The position numbers were made by a program, and so were the translations under genes. A stretch of 63,487 nt of DNA, taken from contig NZ_BBZF01000031.1 of the NCBI RefSeq assembly GCF_020884795.1, forward strand, positions 1-63,487. The letters are read 5' to 3'. Positions 1-7,751 of the stretch are shown here, one piece after another. Each line of letters begins with the position of its first letter. The stretch's first letter is position 1. The notes under the pieces were generated by a model. That model saw nothing but the letters and a program-made list of their open reading frames with translations. It was not told where the DNA came from and made no database searches. The stretch is from Micromonospora okii. GTDB lineage: Bacteria; Actinomycetota; Actinomycetes; Mycobacteriales; Micromonosporaceae.

Positions 1-1075
1 GGTAATCCGGGTGGCGGATCTTGGACCCGGTAGCGAATGCGGTTTTGGGTTTGGCGTGTTGGTTGCGCCAGCGGATGTAGTCGCCGATGGCGGTGTCCTG
101 CTCGGTGTGGGTGTGGTGGTCGGTGCCGTTGAGGGCGAAGTACCGCACGGCGGCGAACTCGGCTTCGATCCAGTTCAGCCATGACGCGTAGGTCGGCAGG
201 AACATGAGGTCGACGCGGTTGGCGGCGCACCAGGAGCGGACCTCGGGGTGCTTGTGCGGGGAGAAGTTGTCCAGGATCAGGTAGAGGTGCTGGTCGGGCC
301 AGCGGCGGCGCAGCACCTTGAGGAAGCTGAGGAACTCCCGCCAGCGTTTGCGGTCGCGGATGCGGTAGTGCAGCTTGCCGGTGGTCAGGTCGAGGGCGGC
401 GATCATGTGTCGTACGCCCTGGTCGCGGGTGTAGGTGGCGCGTAATCGCACTGGTTGTCCGACGGGTCGCCAGGCGCGGCCGGGGCGGGGTTGCAGGTTC
501 AGCGGCCCGAACTCGTCGACGCAGAGGACCCTGCCGCCGGCGGGTGGGTGGTCGTAGAGGTCCAGGATTCGGCGCATCTTCGATGTGAAGTCGGGGTCGG
601 TGCTGGCCTTCCACGTCTTGGTGGCCTGCCACGACACCCCACGCTCGTGCAGGATCCGCCGTACGGTTTCGACGCTGATCGCCGTGACGTAGCCGGCGTC
701 GATGAGGTAGTCGCGCAGCTTGGCCAGTGACCAGCAGGAGAAGGGTTTGCCGAGGAAGCGGGGGTGGCACCGGGCGATGACGCAGATCCAGTCTCGGGTC
801 TGCTCATCGATCTGTCTCGGTGCGCCCCCGCTCCATTTTGGGGACAACGCGTCGAACCCCCGCTCGTTGAACGCATGGATGACGTCGCGGACGTAGTCCT
901 CGGTGACCTTCAGCAGGTGGGCGATGTCCGGGACCGGCTGTCCCTGGGCGGACATCAGGACCACGATCGCCCGGCGCGGCTTCACCGGGTCCTTCGCGGT
1001 CCTGGTGATCCGCTGCAACCGCTGTCCCTCGGCCATCGACACCTGCCGGACGAACACCTCCGGCCGTCTGCCCAC
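1..1075 (-). CDS. IS630-family DDE transposase (C-terminus off the edge)
   Basis: Transposase that would catalyse cut-and-paste movement of its own IS into TA targets. I translated this frame from a GTG at 1075 and it stays open to base 1, giving about 358 residues, close to the usual 340-370. The N-terminal third is helix-turn-helix-like (GQPVPDIAHLLKVTEDYVRD). The RNase H-like DDE core is visible as CVDEFG, then LILDNFSPHK, then WLNWIEAEF, the standard IS630 spacing of D, D and E. An upstream ATG in another frame gives only a shadow, so the GTG was chosen by motif continuity; no good ribosome-binding site was seen. It sits inside the remnant element ending at tRNA-Arg. The missing C-terminal residues mean activity cannot be judged. 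Confidence 0.9.
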   Translation of the reverse strand, partial: MGRRPEVFVRQVSMAEGQRLQRITRTAKDPVKPRRAIVVLMSAQGQPVPDIAHLLKVTEDYVRDVIHAFNERGFDALSPKWSGGAPRQIDEQTRDWICVIARCHPRFLGKPFSCWSLAKLRDYLIDAGYVTAISVETVRRILHERGVSWQATKTWKASTDPDFTSKMRRILDLYDHPPAGGRVLCVDEFGPLNLQPRPGRAWRPVGQPVRLRATYTRDQGVRHMIAALDLTTGKLHYRIRDRKRWREFLSFLKVLRRRWPDQHLYLILDNFSPHKHPEVRSWCAANRVDLMFLPTYASWLNWIEAEFAAVRYFALNGTDHHTHTEQDTAIGDYIRWRNQHAKPKTAFATGSKIRHPDY

Positions 1076-1170
1076 CGGCCATCACCTCCCACCACGAGTG
1101 CTGAGAGACAGCCTGCCCGATCGGTACTCGAAACCGGCGGATTACACGATCAACGTTCAAAGACGAGGCA
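1..1170 (-). mobile_element. IS630-family insertion sequence, left part outside window
   Basis: The segment carries a transposase gene reading toward the left edge and little else. The right boundary is uncertain. It probably lies near the CTAG at 1170-1173, since IS630/Tc1 elements target TA, but the left terminal inverted repeat is outside the window and cannot be compared. The neighbouring gene at 1171 stops exactly here, so the insertion may have clipped it. Confidence 0.7.
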
Positions 1171-1557
1171 CTAGCTTGCTGGCAGTGGGTCGAGCCGCCA
1201 TCGCAGGTCCCTCGCGGCTAGGTACACGTGGGAGTACTGCGCCATGTCATCAGGTGTCCGAATGTCACCCGTGGGATCGAGGTCTAGGTGCAAGAGGCCA
1301 GCGTCGTCCCGCACCACTTGGGGCTGATCGAGCATCACCCAGGAGAAGGTGTTGATGTCGACAATCTTGCGGTGCACCAAGCCCTTCAGCTCGATCGTGA
1401 GCTGTACCCAGCCGGGCTGAGACGCGCGCCGGACCTCAACGACCACGAAGGCAGATTGGGCGGCATTGGGTCCGTACGTTGACCTCAGCGTCAACTCCCG
1501 GATGCATCCGTCGCCGCAGTCCACGACGGAGAGAAGGGCGGGGACACTCTCCGGCAT
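1171..1557 (-). CDS. hypothetical protein, probably clipped by the IS
   Basis: Unrecognised protein of about 128 residues from ATG 1557; a GTG at 1584 and a TTG at 1653 in the same frame are alternative starts. It has no signal peptide, membrane segment or catalytic motif I can name. Alternating hydrophobic stretches (VPALLSVVDC, SAFVVVEVRR, WVQLTIELKG, TFSWVMLDQP) suggest a small all-beta fold, the sort seen in many immunity-like or single-domain accessory proteins, but that is only an impression. Base use is slightly less GC-rich than the chromosome around it. It lies between the IS630 transposase and the integrase remnant, so it is probably element cargo. Its stop codon coincides with the likely IS boundary, so the original C-terminus may be lost. 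Confidence 0.55.
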   Translation of the reverse strand: MPESVPALLSVVDCGDGCIRELTLRSTYGPNAAQSAFVVVEVRRASQPGWVQLTIELKGLVHRKIVDINTFSWVMLDQPQVVRDDAGLLHLDLDPTGDIRTPDDMAQYSHVYLAARDLRWRLDPLPAS

Positions 1558-1771
1558 CAGCTCACGCCAACCCTGCTCCGACACACCCGAAGCGTACCCA
1601 TAGCAGAGGCCTAGCCGTCTGCTGACGGTCAACGGTCCGCAAACAGTCCGCAAGAGGTCGGCGGACGGCGGGGGAGTGGTGTGAGATGTCGAGAGATGTT
1701 TCCGCTGCTAGAACGCCATGTGCCCAGGTCGGCGGGACGGGCAGTTTGATCTCGTAATGCGGGTGTCGTCG

Positions 1772-3264
1772 TCATAGACGAGGGCCTGCGACGGTTGCTC
1801 GGCGACCTCGGATGACGCTTACCAAGCCCTCTGCGGTAAGCAGCGCCACGGCGCGATGAGCGGTTCCGACGGAGACGCCATGCGCTGAAGCCAGCTCGGC
1901 AACAGCGGGGAGTTGGTCGCCGGGCCGTAGCCGACCGGCGGTGATCTGCTTGCGTAGGTCGGCGGCGATCTTCTGATATGGGCTACTTGCCACACTGCGT
2001 TGTGTTGGCGCGGCGGGACGTGGCGGCATCCGGGCGGCCAGCGTCCCGGCCGCACGCTGATCCGATTCCGATAGCCAGGCCGCGTATACCCGCAGTGTCG
2101 TTGTCCCGCCGCCACCATGACCAAGCCGGCCGGCGACAGTCCTCACGTCGACACCTGCGTTGATCAGCTTGGTTGCCGAGTAGTGCCGCAGCGCGTGAAT
2201 GTGGCTGGTTATGCCGAGCCGGGTAGCGAGTCGGCCGTACCGCTGGGTGATGGTGTCGGGTCGGTAGCCACGGCTGTTGTCCGGCTCGGGGGAGAAGACG
2301 TAGTCGACAGGATCGGCGTCCGCGTCGAGCTGGGCCAGGCGGTCGACGTACCGACCGTGCAGCTCGCGCAGCACTTCGATCGTCTCCGGGTCGAGCGCTA
2401 CCCGCCGCTGCTGATGCGTCTTGGTGTCCTTCTCCCGCAGCTCGCCGTTCTCGTCCAGGTAGGCACTGCGCCGCAGGGTCAGCACACCGGCGGCCAGGTC
2501 GAGATGCTGCCAGCGCAACGCGCATAGCTCGCCCCGCCGGGCACCCGTCGTCATGGCGAGCCACACCAACGCGCCCCAGTCCGGGTCGCGCCACGACTCG
2601 CTGATGATGCGCGCGGCGTCGGCCGGGTTCGGTGGCTGCGGGTCGGGGTGCGGCGGCGCGGGTGGCTCGGCCTGACCTGCGGGGTTGACGGCGCTCCAAC
2701 GCCACCGGACGGCGCGGCTGAGGGCACCACTGAGAATCCAGTGAATCTGGCGCACTGACGACGCGCTGAGCGGCTTGCGGACGTGCGGTCGGCACTTCGT
2801 CGTGCAGCTGTGCTCGCCGTCGATGCGGTGCTTTACATACGCCTTGCCGCCGCACCAGTCGCGGCAGCGGCGCAGGCTCGCGTAGAACGACTCCAACGTC
2901 TCGGCGTCGAGCCGACCGACCGGCAGCTTGCCGAGCACCGGCCGTACGTGCTTGTTGAGCTTGTTCACGTACCCCATGCGGGTGGTGGCCTCGATGTCGG
3001 CCACCTCAAGCCACCGGTCTAGGGTTGGTCGAGCGTGGCGCGGGTGCGCGGGTTGCGCCGCTCGTCGACCTGGGCCAGCAACCGGGTACGTGCCTTCTCG
3101 GCTTCCTTGGCTGCGGTGCGGCCGGCGGGGATGACCTCGGTCAGGTAGTGCCGTTTGCCGCTGATCGGGTCAACGCCCGCATAGACCTTCACGCGGAGTG
3201 ACCCGCTGGGGAGGGTTTCGATCTCGCCGCGCTGGCGCTTGCTGCGTCCGTTCGAGGCTGCCAC
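1772..3264 (-). pseudogene. int: tyrosine integrase with C-terminal GntR winged helix, frameshifted
   Basis: Site-specific recombinase of an integrated element, split by a -1 shift near 3022. The first part (GTG 3264 to TAG 3019) holds the N-terminal arm-binding region (SGSLRVKVYAGVD) and ends ATLDQP. One base out of frame the normal continuation LDRWLEVADIE begins, so a single base missing in the CCCTAG run explains the break. The second part carries the core-binding domain and catalytic motifs TTGARRGELCAL (Arg I), HALRHYSAT (His-x-x-Arg) and LGHGGG...RVY (nucleophile Tyr). After the catalytic domain about 75 extra residues form a GntR-type winged helix (YQKIAADLRKQI, then LASAHGVSVGTAHRAVALL), unusual for this family. 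It reads away from tRNA-Arg, whose 3' end is 69 bp upstream, the expected place for an integrase. It is either a dead gene or a sequencing error. Confidence 0.85.
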
Positions 3265-3332
3265 GGGGCCACCGTAGCGCGCTCGCACCACGGATAGCCC
3301 CACGCAAGCTGGTCAGAAGAGGAAAGTACCTG

Positions 3333-3405
3333 TGCGCCCGGCAGGATTCGAACCTGCGGCCTTGGGATTAGAAGTCCCCTGCTCTATCCGCTGAGCTACG
3401 GGCGC
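3333..3405 (-). tRNA. tRNA-Arg (anticodon UCU)
   Basis: A full 73-nt cloverleaf on the minus strand: acceptor GCGCCCG pairs with CGGGCGC, discriminator A; anticodon loop CTTCTAA between paired arms; T-arm with GGTTCGAATCC. CCA is not encoded. The 3' end points to the adjacent integrase, so this gene is the probable attachment site of the left-hand element. No second copy of its 3' end is visible between 1 and 3300, so the far att site is lost or outside the window. Confidence 0.95.
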
Positions 3406-3534
3406 GCGTCGCGGGTCTCGCGCCAAGAGGGTACCGCCGCACCGAGGCAGGCGCGTGCGACGGGGCGGGCCCGTTTCGGCGCGCTGCCAGCCTCGCACGC
3501 CCCGTACGCCCAGGGCATCCCGGTTTCGCCCCGG

Positions 3535-4566
3535 TCAGTTCTGCGCGCCGGCCTCCGTACCCTCCTGGTCGCCGCCGTCCTCGGCCGGTCGCTCGCTGGC
3601 GGGCGCGGCGGGGGTCGGGCCCGCGCCGAGGAACGCCTCCGCCCAGCGGCCGACCTCGGCGAAGACCTTCTCGCGTACGTCGGGGCCGGAGAGGGTCAGG
3701 TCGTGCTTGCCGCCGTCGAAGCGGGCCAGGGTCACGTGCCGGCCGAGGCGGGGCGCCCAGCGGACCATGTGCTCCACGTCCAGGACGGCGTCGGCGAGCG
3801 CGGCCGAGTCGTGCCACTTGGCGCCCCGGAAGCTGCGGGTCGAGCAGGCCAGCAGGACCGGCACCTGGATGTCGAGGCCCGAGCGGAGCTGCCGCTGGCC
3901 GGCGCGCACGGCGGCCAGCCAGCCGGCCCGCACCGGGAAGCCGCCGAGGGGCTTCCACGCCAGGTCGTACGTCCACTCGCCGCGCCGCTCGGCGTGCAGG
4001 CTCTCGCCGTACACGTTGCTGACGCCGGCGGGGACGATGCGGCGCGGCGACCGGCCGGCCAGGCGGGAGACGGCGGCCACGAGGGGTCTGCGCACCACCC
4101 AGGGGGCGTTGATGTCGAAGAAGGGGCTGTTCAGCACGAGCCCGTCGACGATGCCGTCGTCGCGCCGGGCGTGCGCCCAGAGCGAGATGATCAGGCCGCC
4201 GGTGGAGTGACCCATGACGAGCAGGGTGTCGTGGCCCTCGTCCTCACGGATGATCTTCGCGGCGGCGTCCAGCTCGGGGAAGTAGTCGCCGAGGTCGAGG
4301 CAGAAGTTCGGGGTCTGGTGGGGCAGCAGGCTCCGGCCGTACTTGCGCAGGTCGAGGGCGTAGAAGTCCCAGCCGCGCTCGGCGAAGAAGTCGGCCACGT
4401 GGGTCTGGAAGAAGTAGTCGACGAAGCCGTGCACGTACAGCACGGCCCGCCCGGTGGGGCGGTCGGCCCGCCGGCGGACCAGGGTCGCGACGACCGGTCC
4501 CTCGTCGTCGGTGCCCAGGTCGATCGTCTGCCGCTCGTACGGCGGCCCCAGCACGTCCGGTTCCAC
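3535..4566 (-). CDS. alpha/beta-hydrolase (serine lipase/esterase type)
   Basis: Predicted cytoplasmic alpha/beta-hydrolase of 343 residues from GTG 4566. Upstream in-frame sequence lacks domain content, so the longer frame was rejected. It shows the oxyanion segment VLYVHGFVDYFF, the nucleophile elbow MGHSTGG, and a late Asp/His pair in the CSTRSFRGAKWHD to DGGKHDLTLSG region, consistent with a Ser-His-Asp triad. This arrangement resembles monoacylglycerol-lipase-like serine hydrolases. The last ~35 residues are a disordered Pro/Glu tail. Substrate cannot be told from sequence. It is downstream of and codirectional with the HPF-like gene (95-bp gap) and ends 130 bp from tRNA-Arg. Confidence 0.8.
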   Translation of the reverse strand: MEPDVLGPPYERQTIDLGTDDEGPVVATLVRRRADRPTGRAVLYVHGFVDYFFQTHVADFFAERGWDFYALDLRKYGRSLLPHQTPNFCLDLGDYFPELDAAAKIIREDEGHDTLLVMGHSTGGLIISLWAHARRDDGIVDGLVLNSPFFDINAPWVVRRPLVAAVSRLAGRSPRRIVPAGVSNVYGESLHAERRGEWTYDLAWKPLGGFPVRAGWLAAVRAGQRQLRSGLDIQVPVLLACSTRSFRGAKWHDSAALADAVLDVEHMVRWAPRLGRHVTLARFDGGKHDLTLSGPDVREKVFAEVGRWAEAFLGAGPTPAAPASERPAEDGGDQEGTEAGAQN

Positions 4567-4661
4567 GACCGCGACGGTACGCCGGGCGACTACCCGACGG
4601 TAGCCGGAAGCGGGAGGGTGGGACGTGCCCCACCCTCCCGGCCGGTCCGTCCGGGTGCCGG

Positions 4662-5093
4662 TCAGGCCGTCTCGGCGTCGACCCGGGCTGGCCCGCCGTC
4701 GAGGTCGAGGTCGATCTCCTCGGCACCCGCCCCGGCGTGGCCGGTGTCGCGCAGGTGCTTGTTGTGGCGGGGCTCCTGCTTGGTCTTGGCGTCGTTCAGC
4801 CGGCGACGCAGGTCGTCGCGCACGTCGTTCAGCGCGGCGTGCAGGTCCTCCTCCGAGGAGGTGGTGACGATCTTCTGCCGGCCGGCGATCCAGCACTCCA
4901 GGGTGACCTTCTGCCCCCGGGCCTCCCGGTCCTTCACCATCACCTCGAGCTGGGTGGCGTCGGCGTGGAAGCTGGCGAGCCGGGCGTCGAGGGTGGCGAA
5001 CTGCTCGGCGATCCAGTTCCGGTCACCCTGCGAGAACCCGGCCCCGACGCGCAGGCACTCGGCCACGGTCGCGGGGTTCGCCACGGCGCTCAT
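4662..5093 (-). CDS. short HPF/RaiA-type ribosome hibernation factor
   Basis: Protein of 143 residues of the S30AE/HPF-RaiA family, which binds the decoding channel of the 30S subunit and silences ribosomes during stress. The beta-alpha fold is seen as LEVMVKDREARG, KVTLECWIAGRQ, then the basic helix DVRDDLRRRLNDAKTKQE. The start ATG 5093 has a strong AGGAGGTG site. Long HPFs of about 200 residues, the usual actinobacterial type, carry a second dimerisation domain. This protein stops after a short acidic tail, so it resembles the short, non-dimerising class and is probably a second paralogue. It is divergent from ssb across a 397-bp gap. Confidence 0.75.
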   Translation of the reverse strand: MSAVANPATVAECLRVGAGFSQGDRNWIAEQFATLDARLASFHADATQLEVMVKDREARGQKVTLECWIAGRQKIVTTSSEEDLHAALNDVRDDLRRRLNDAKTKQEPRHNKHLRDTGHAGAGAEEIDLDLDGGPARVDAETA

Positions 5094-5490
5094 CGGCGCA
5101 CCTCCTGCTCGGTACGGGCGGAGCCGGTCGTACGGAGTCGGCAGAGTGTCATCTTCCGCGGCCCTTCTGATCGGACGGCTGGCCGCCTGTCGTCGGCGGG
5201 GCTGCCGTCGGTGGTGCTCGGTTGATCACTGCTGTACCCAGTCCCGGTCGGTCCGGAAACGCCTCCCTCGCTGCCCCGCCGCCGGGCACCTCCGATCCTG
5301 GTGGCCGGCCGTCGGCGTGCCCAGGGCCGGTCGGCCTAGCACACCGGGACCTTGATCAGGTCGTTGTCCACAGGCCGCCGCGTCGTCCACAGGTACCGGC
5401 TTCGGTGGTGGCGGTGGAGGGCCGGGGGCGGCCAGGCTCGGCGGCGAGTCGACTCGCTCACGGCAAGCCCGATCTTCCCTTGGAGGGACG
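5094..5490. other. divergent intergenic region, HPF / ssb
   Basis: Stretch of 397 bp between two divergent starts that must hold both promoters. I see no open frame with domain content, no RNA gene and no strong hairpin. The only recognisable signal is the GGAGGG ribosome site just before ssb. Confidence 0.6.
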
Positions 5491-6273
5491 ATGTTCGACA
5501 CGTACATAACGATCGTCGGCAACGTGCTGACCGCGCCGGAGTGGCGGCGGACCACGCAGAGCGGCACGCTGGTGGCCAACTTCAAGGTGGCCTCCACCGC
5601 CCGCCGGCTCGACCGCGACAGCGGGCGGTGGGTCGACGGCAACAGCCTCCGCGTGCGCGTCAACTGCTGGCGGAAGCTGGCCGAGGGGGTCGCCTCCTCG
5701 GTGATGGTCGGCGACCCCGTCGTGGTCGCCGGCCGCCTCTACACCCGCGACTGGACCGACGAGGCCGGCAACCACCGCACCCTGTACGAGCTGGAGGCGG
5801 TCACGGTCGGCCACGACCTGTCCCGGGGGCGGGGGCGGTTCCTGCGCAACCGGCCGAGCATGGCCACGAGCACGGTCGAGGACGCCGAGGCCGAGAGCCG
5901 CGTGCAGGGTGAGCCAACCGAGCAGGTCCCGCGCGCCCAGGCCCCGGCCGCGCCGGACGACCGCCCCTTCGACGAGGAGTTCGAGCGGTACGGCTTCGAC
6001 CCGGGGCGGGTTGCGTTCGACGGCCTGCCTGCCGAGGGTGGGCCGGTCGGCGGCACCACCTTCGACGACGACCCAGGCGGGGACGCCCTCACCGGCCGCG
6101 CCGTCGAGAGCGCCGTGGACGTCGGCGTGGGCGGCCTGGATGAGCTGGAGGAAGGCGGCAGCCTCGAGGGCGAGGGCGAGGGCGCGGACGCCCCGGCCGA
6201 CGGCGGGCCAGACGCGGTGACGCAGAGCGGCCGGGGCCGGCGCGGCCGGGGTCGGGTCGGCGCGTCCGTCTGA
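5491..6273 (+). CDS. ssb: single-stranded DNA-binding protein, divergent paralogue
   Basis: OB-fold SSB of 260 residues that coats single-stranded DNA. The N-terminal ~115 residues form the OB domain: FDTYITIVGNVL, ANFKVASTAR, LRVRVNCWRKLAEG, GDPVVVAGRLYTRDW. A ribosome site TTGGAGGG precedes ATG 5491. The remaining ~145 residues are acidic, glycine-rich and disordered, ending in an Arg/Gly tail (GRGRRGRGRVGASV). The conserved acidic tip DDDIPF that recruits partners in replicative SSB is absent, so this is likely the accessory SsbB-like paralogue of actinomycetes rather than the essential SsbA encoded with rpsF. It is monocistronic, divergent from the HPF gene. Confidence 0.88.
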   Translation: MFDTYITIVGNVLTAPEWRRTTQSGTLVANFKVASTARRLDRDSGRWVDGNSLRVRVNCWRKLAEGVASSVMVGDPVVVAGRLYTRDWTDEAGNHRTLYELEAVTVGHDLSRGRGRFLRNRPSMATSTVEDAEAESRVQGEPTEQVPRAQAPAAPDDRPFDEEFERYGFDPGRVAFDGLPAEGGPVGGTTFDDDPGGDALTGRAVESAVDVGVGGLDELEEGGSLEGEGEGADAPADGGPDAVTQSGRGRRGRGRVGASV

Positions 6274-6594
6274 CCCCTGGGGAGGGGCGGGAGCGCTCGC
6301 GAACCCCACACGGGGGTGCCGTCGGGCGTCTCCCGCACATTCCGCAAAACCCGTCGCGCCTCATCGGCTCAACCGTCCGTGGCGACCGGCGGACAGCCGA
6401 GCGAATCGATGAGATCGGCAATCACTGCCGCGCCGTCCCACCGGCTGTCCAGCGTTATCCAGCTTCGTCCAGAAAGCGGGGAGGACATCTCTCGCGCTGT
6501 CACTCTCATCCCTGGCGAGGCGGTCACCGAGCGCCGGGGCAGCAGAAACGCCGAGGGGCAACCACCTTGCCGTCGGCCGCCCACGAGGGACTGA
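6274..6594. other. intergenic, no gene seen
   Basis: About 320 bp downstream of ssb. Short open frames exist on both strands but none has domain content or a convincing ribosome site. It presumably contains the promoter of the secreted hydrolase gene. Confidence 0.5.
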
Positions 6595-6658
6595 CCCCTT
6601 GTCGTAAGGGGGCGACCGGCAGCGAGTGCCGGAGCAGAGCAGGCCGGGCGAACCGGCC
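6595..6658 (+). promoter_or_regulatory. three consecutive hairpins in the 5' leader
   Basis: Three stems in a row precede the start at 6676: CCCCTT/AAGGGG (6595-6611), CCGGCA/TGCCGG (6616-6632) and GGCCGG/CCGGCC (6642-6658), with 5-nt loops GTCGT, GCGAG and GCGAA. The last ends 18 nt before the start codon, just ahead of the GAAAGGA ribosome site. They do not match a riboswitch consensus I know; a role in mRNA stability or translation control is inferred. Confidence 0.45.
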
Positions 6659-6675
6659 CGACGAAAGGAATGGCA

Positions 6676-7560
6676 ATGGGTATCCGTACCAAGCGGAGAT
6701 TGTCAACGACGTTGGCGGGGTTGGTCACGATGCTGGTGGCGGGGTTCGTGACGCCCGCGTACGCCGGCCAGGCGAGCGCCGAGCCTGCCGAGGAGCCCTT
6801 GAAGCCGATCACCAACCGGTTCATGACATGGAACACGAACGGGCAGGGGCTCGGCACGCCGAGGGCGATCGCGGAGCAGATCAAGCACTTCCTGCCGCAG
6901 GTGGCCGCCTTGCAGGAATCCTGCCTGAACGAGGTGCGCGAGGCCGTGCGGCAACTCAACGAAGCGGGGTTCGAGTACGAGTACCGGAGCGGGCTGTCCG
7001 CCGTGAACTTCGGGTGTCCGGGTCGGCTGGGCACCGCGATCGTCTACGCCAAGGGCACCACGGTCAGGGCGCACAACAGGAAGGGCTACAGCGACGACGA
7101 GGGGTGGAGCGAGGCGCGTGGCATGCAGTCCTTCACCACCAGGCTCGACGGCCAATGGGTCCGGGTGTTCAACACGCACCTCAGTGCACCAGGCCACGAA
7201 AAGCTGAGGAAGTTGCAGGCCGCAGAACTGGTGACCGCCACGCGACCGCACCCTCGCGCGCTCGTTCTCGGCGACTTCAACACCCGGCCGTACGTCGCGA
7301 ACGTCATGGGCCCGATCTGGCAGGCCGGGTTCAAGGACGTCGACCAGTTCTGCGGACCTGTCGAGGACGCCCGGTGCACCAAGACCCTCCCGAAGACGGG
7401 GCCTGGATTCCCCACCAAGGCGGCCAAGTTCGACTACATCCTCGGCCGGGGCGTGAACTTCCGTAGCTGCCGGCTGCACACGCCCACGGAAGACCACCGG
7501 ATCGTGGTCGGCGACGTCACCGTGGCCGACGTTCCCCGGCCGGCGTGCACCGTGACCTGA
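6676..7560 (+). CDS. secreted endonuclease/exonuclease/phosphatase-fold hydrolase
   Basis: Exported protein of 294 residues with an EEP (DNase I-like) fold. Residues 1-31 are a signal peptide: basic start MGIRTKRR, hydrophobic core, and AYA before the mature chain. EEP landmarks follow in order: MTWNTNGQG (metal Asn), ALQESC (metal Glu), FNTHLSAPG, LGDFNTRP (catalytic Asp and Asn) and a terminal DHRIVVGDV (Asp-His pair). The family includes nucleases, phosphodiesterases and sphingomyelinases, so the substrate is open. ATG 6676 was preferred to 6670 because GAAAGGA is 8 nt upstream of it. A hairpin leader precedes it and a perfect palindromic terminator follows. Confidence 0.82.
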   Translation: MGIRTKRRLSTTLAGLVTMLVAGFVTPAYAGQASAEPAEEPLKPITNRFMTWNTNGQGLGTPRAIAEQIKHFLPQVAALQESCLNEVREAVRQLNEAGFEYEYRSGLSAVNFGCPGRLGTAIVYAKGTTVRAHNRKGYSDDEGWSEARGMQSFTTRLDGQWVRVFNTHLSAPGHEKLRKLQAAELVTATRPHPRALVLGDFNTRPYVANVMGPIWQAGFKDVDQFCGPVEDARCTKTLPKTGPGFPTKAAKFDYILGRGVNFRSCRLHTPTEDHRIVVGDVTVADVPRPACTVT

Positions 7561-7588
7561 CGGAGGCAGCCGTCGGAGGTCTTCGCCG

Positions 7589-7638
7589 AGATCTTGGTAC
7601 GAATCGGCCCCTCCAGGGGCCGATTCGTACCAAGATCT
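7589..7638. terminator. perfect 24-bp inverted repeat, probable terminator
   Basis: Arms 7589-7612 and 7615-7638 are exact reverse complements around a CC centre, starting AGATCTTGGTACG. It lies 29 bp after the stop of the secreted hydrolase and before cobD. There is no T-run, as is normal in high-GC actinomycetes. Its perfection also suggests a dispersed palindromic repeat. Confidence 0.65.
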
Positions 7639-7751
7639 ATCGATGTGGGAGTCGTGCTTTCGCGGGACCGGACGGGCCGGGGACGGCGAGCGTTGCTGCC
7701 GGACGGGACGATGCGGGGCCGGATAGGCTGGCCGGCCGGAGGTGGTGGCAG

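Noticed and set aside
1772..3264. Programmed -1 frameshift in the integrase
   Set aside because: The CCAACCCTAG context is not a standard slippery heptamer and tyrosine integrases are not known to use one; a mutation or sequencing error is simpler.
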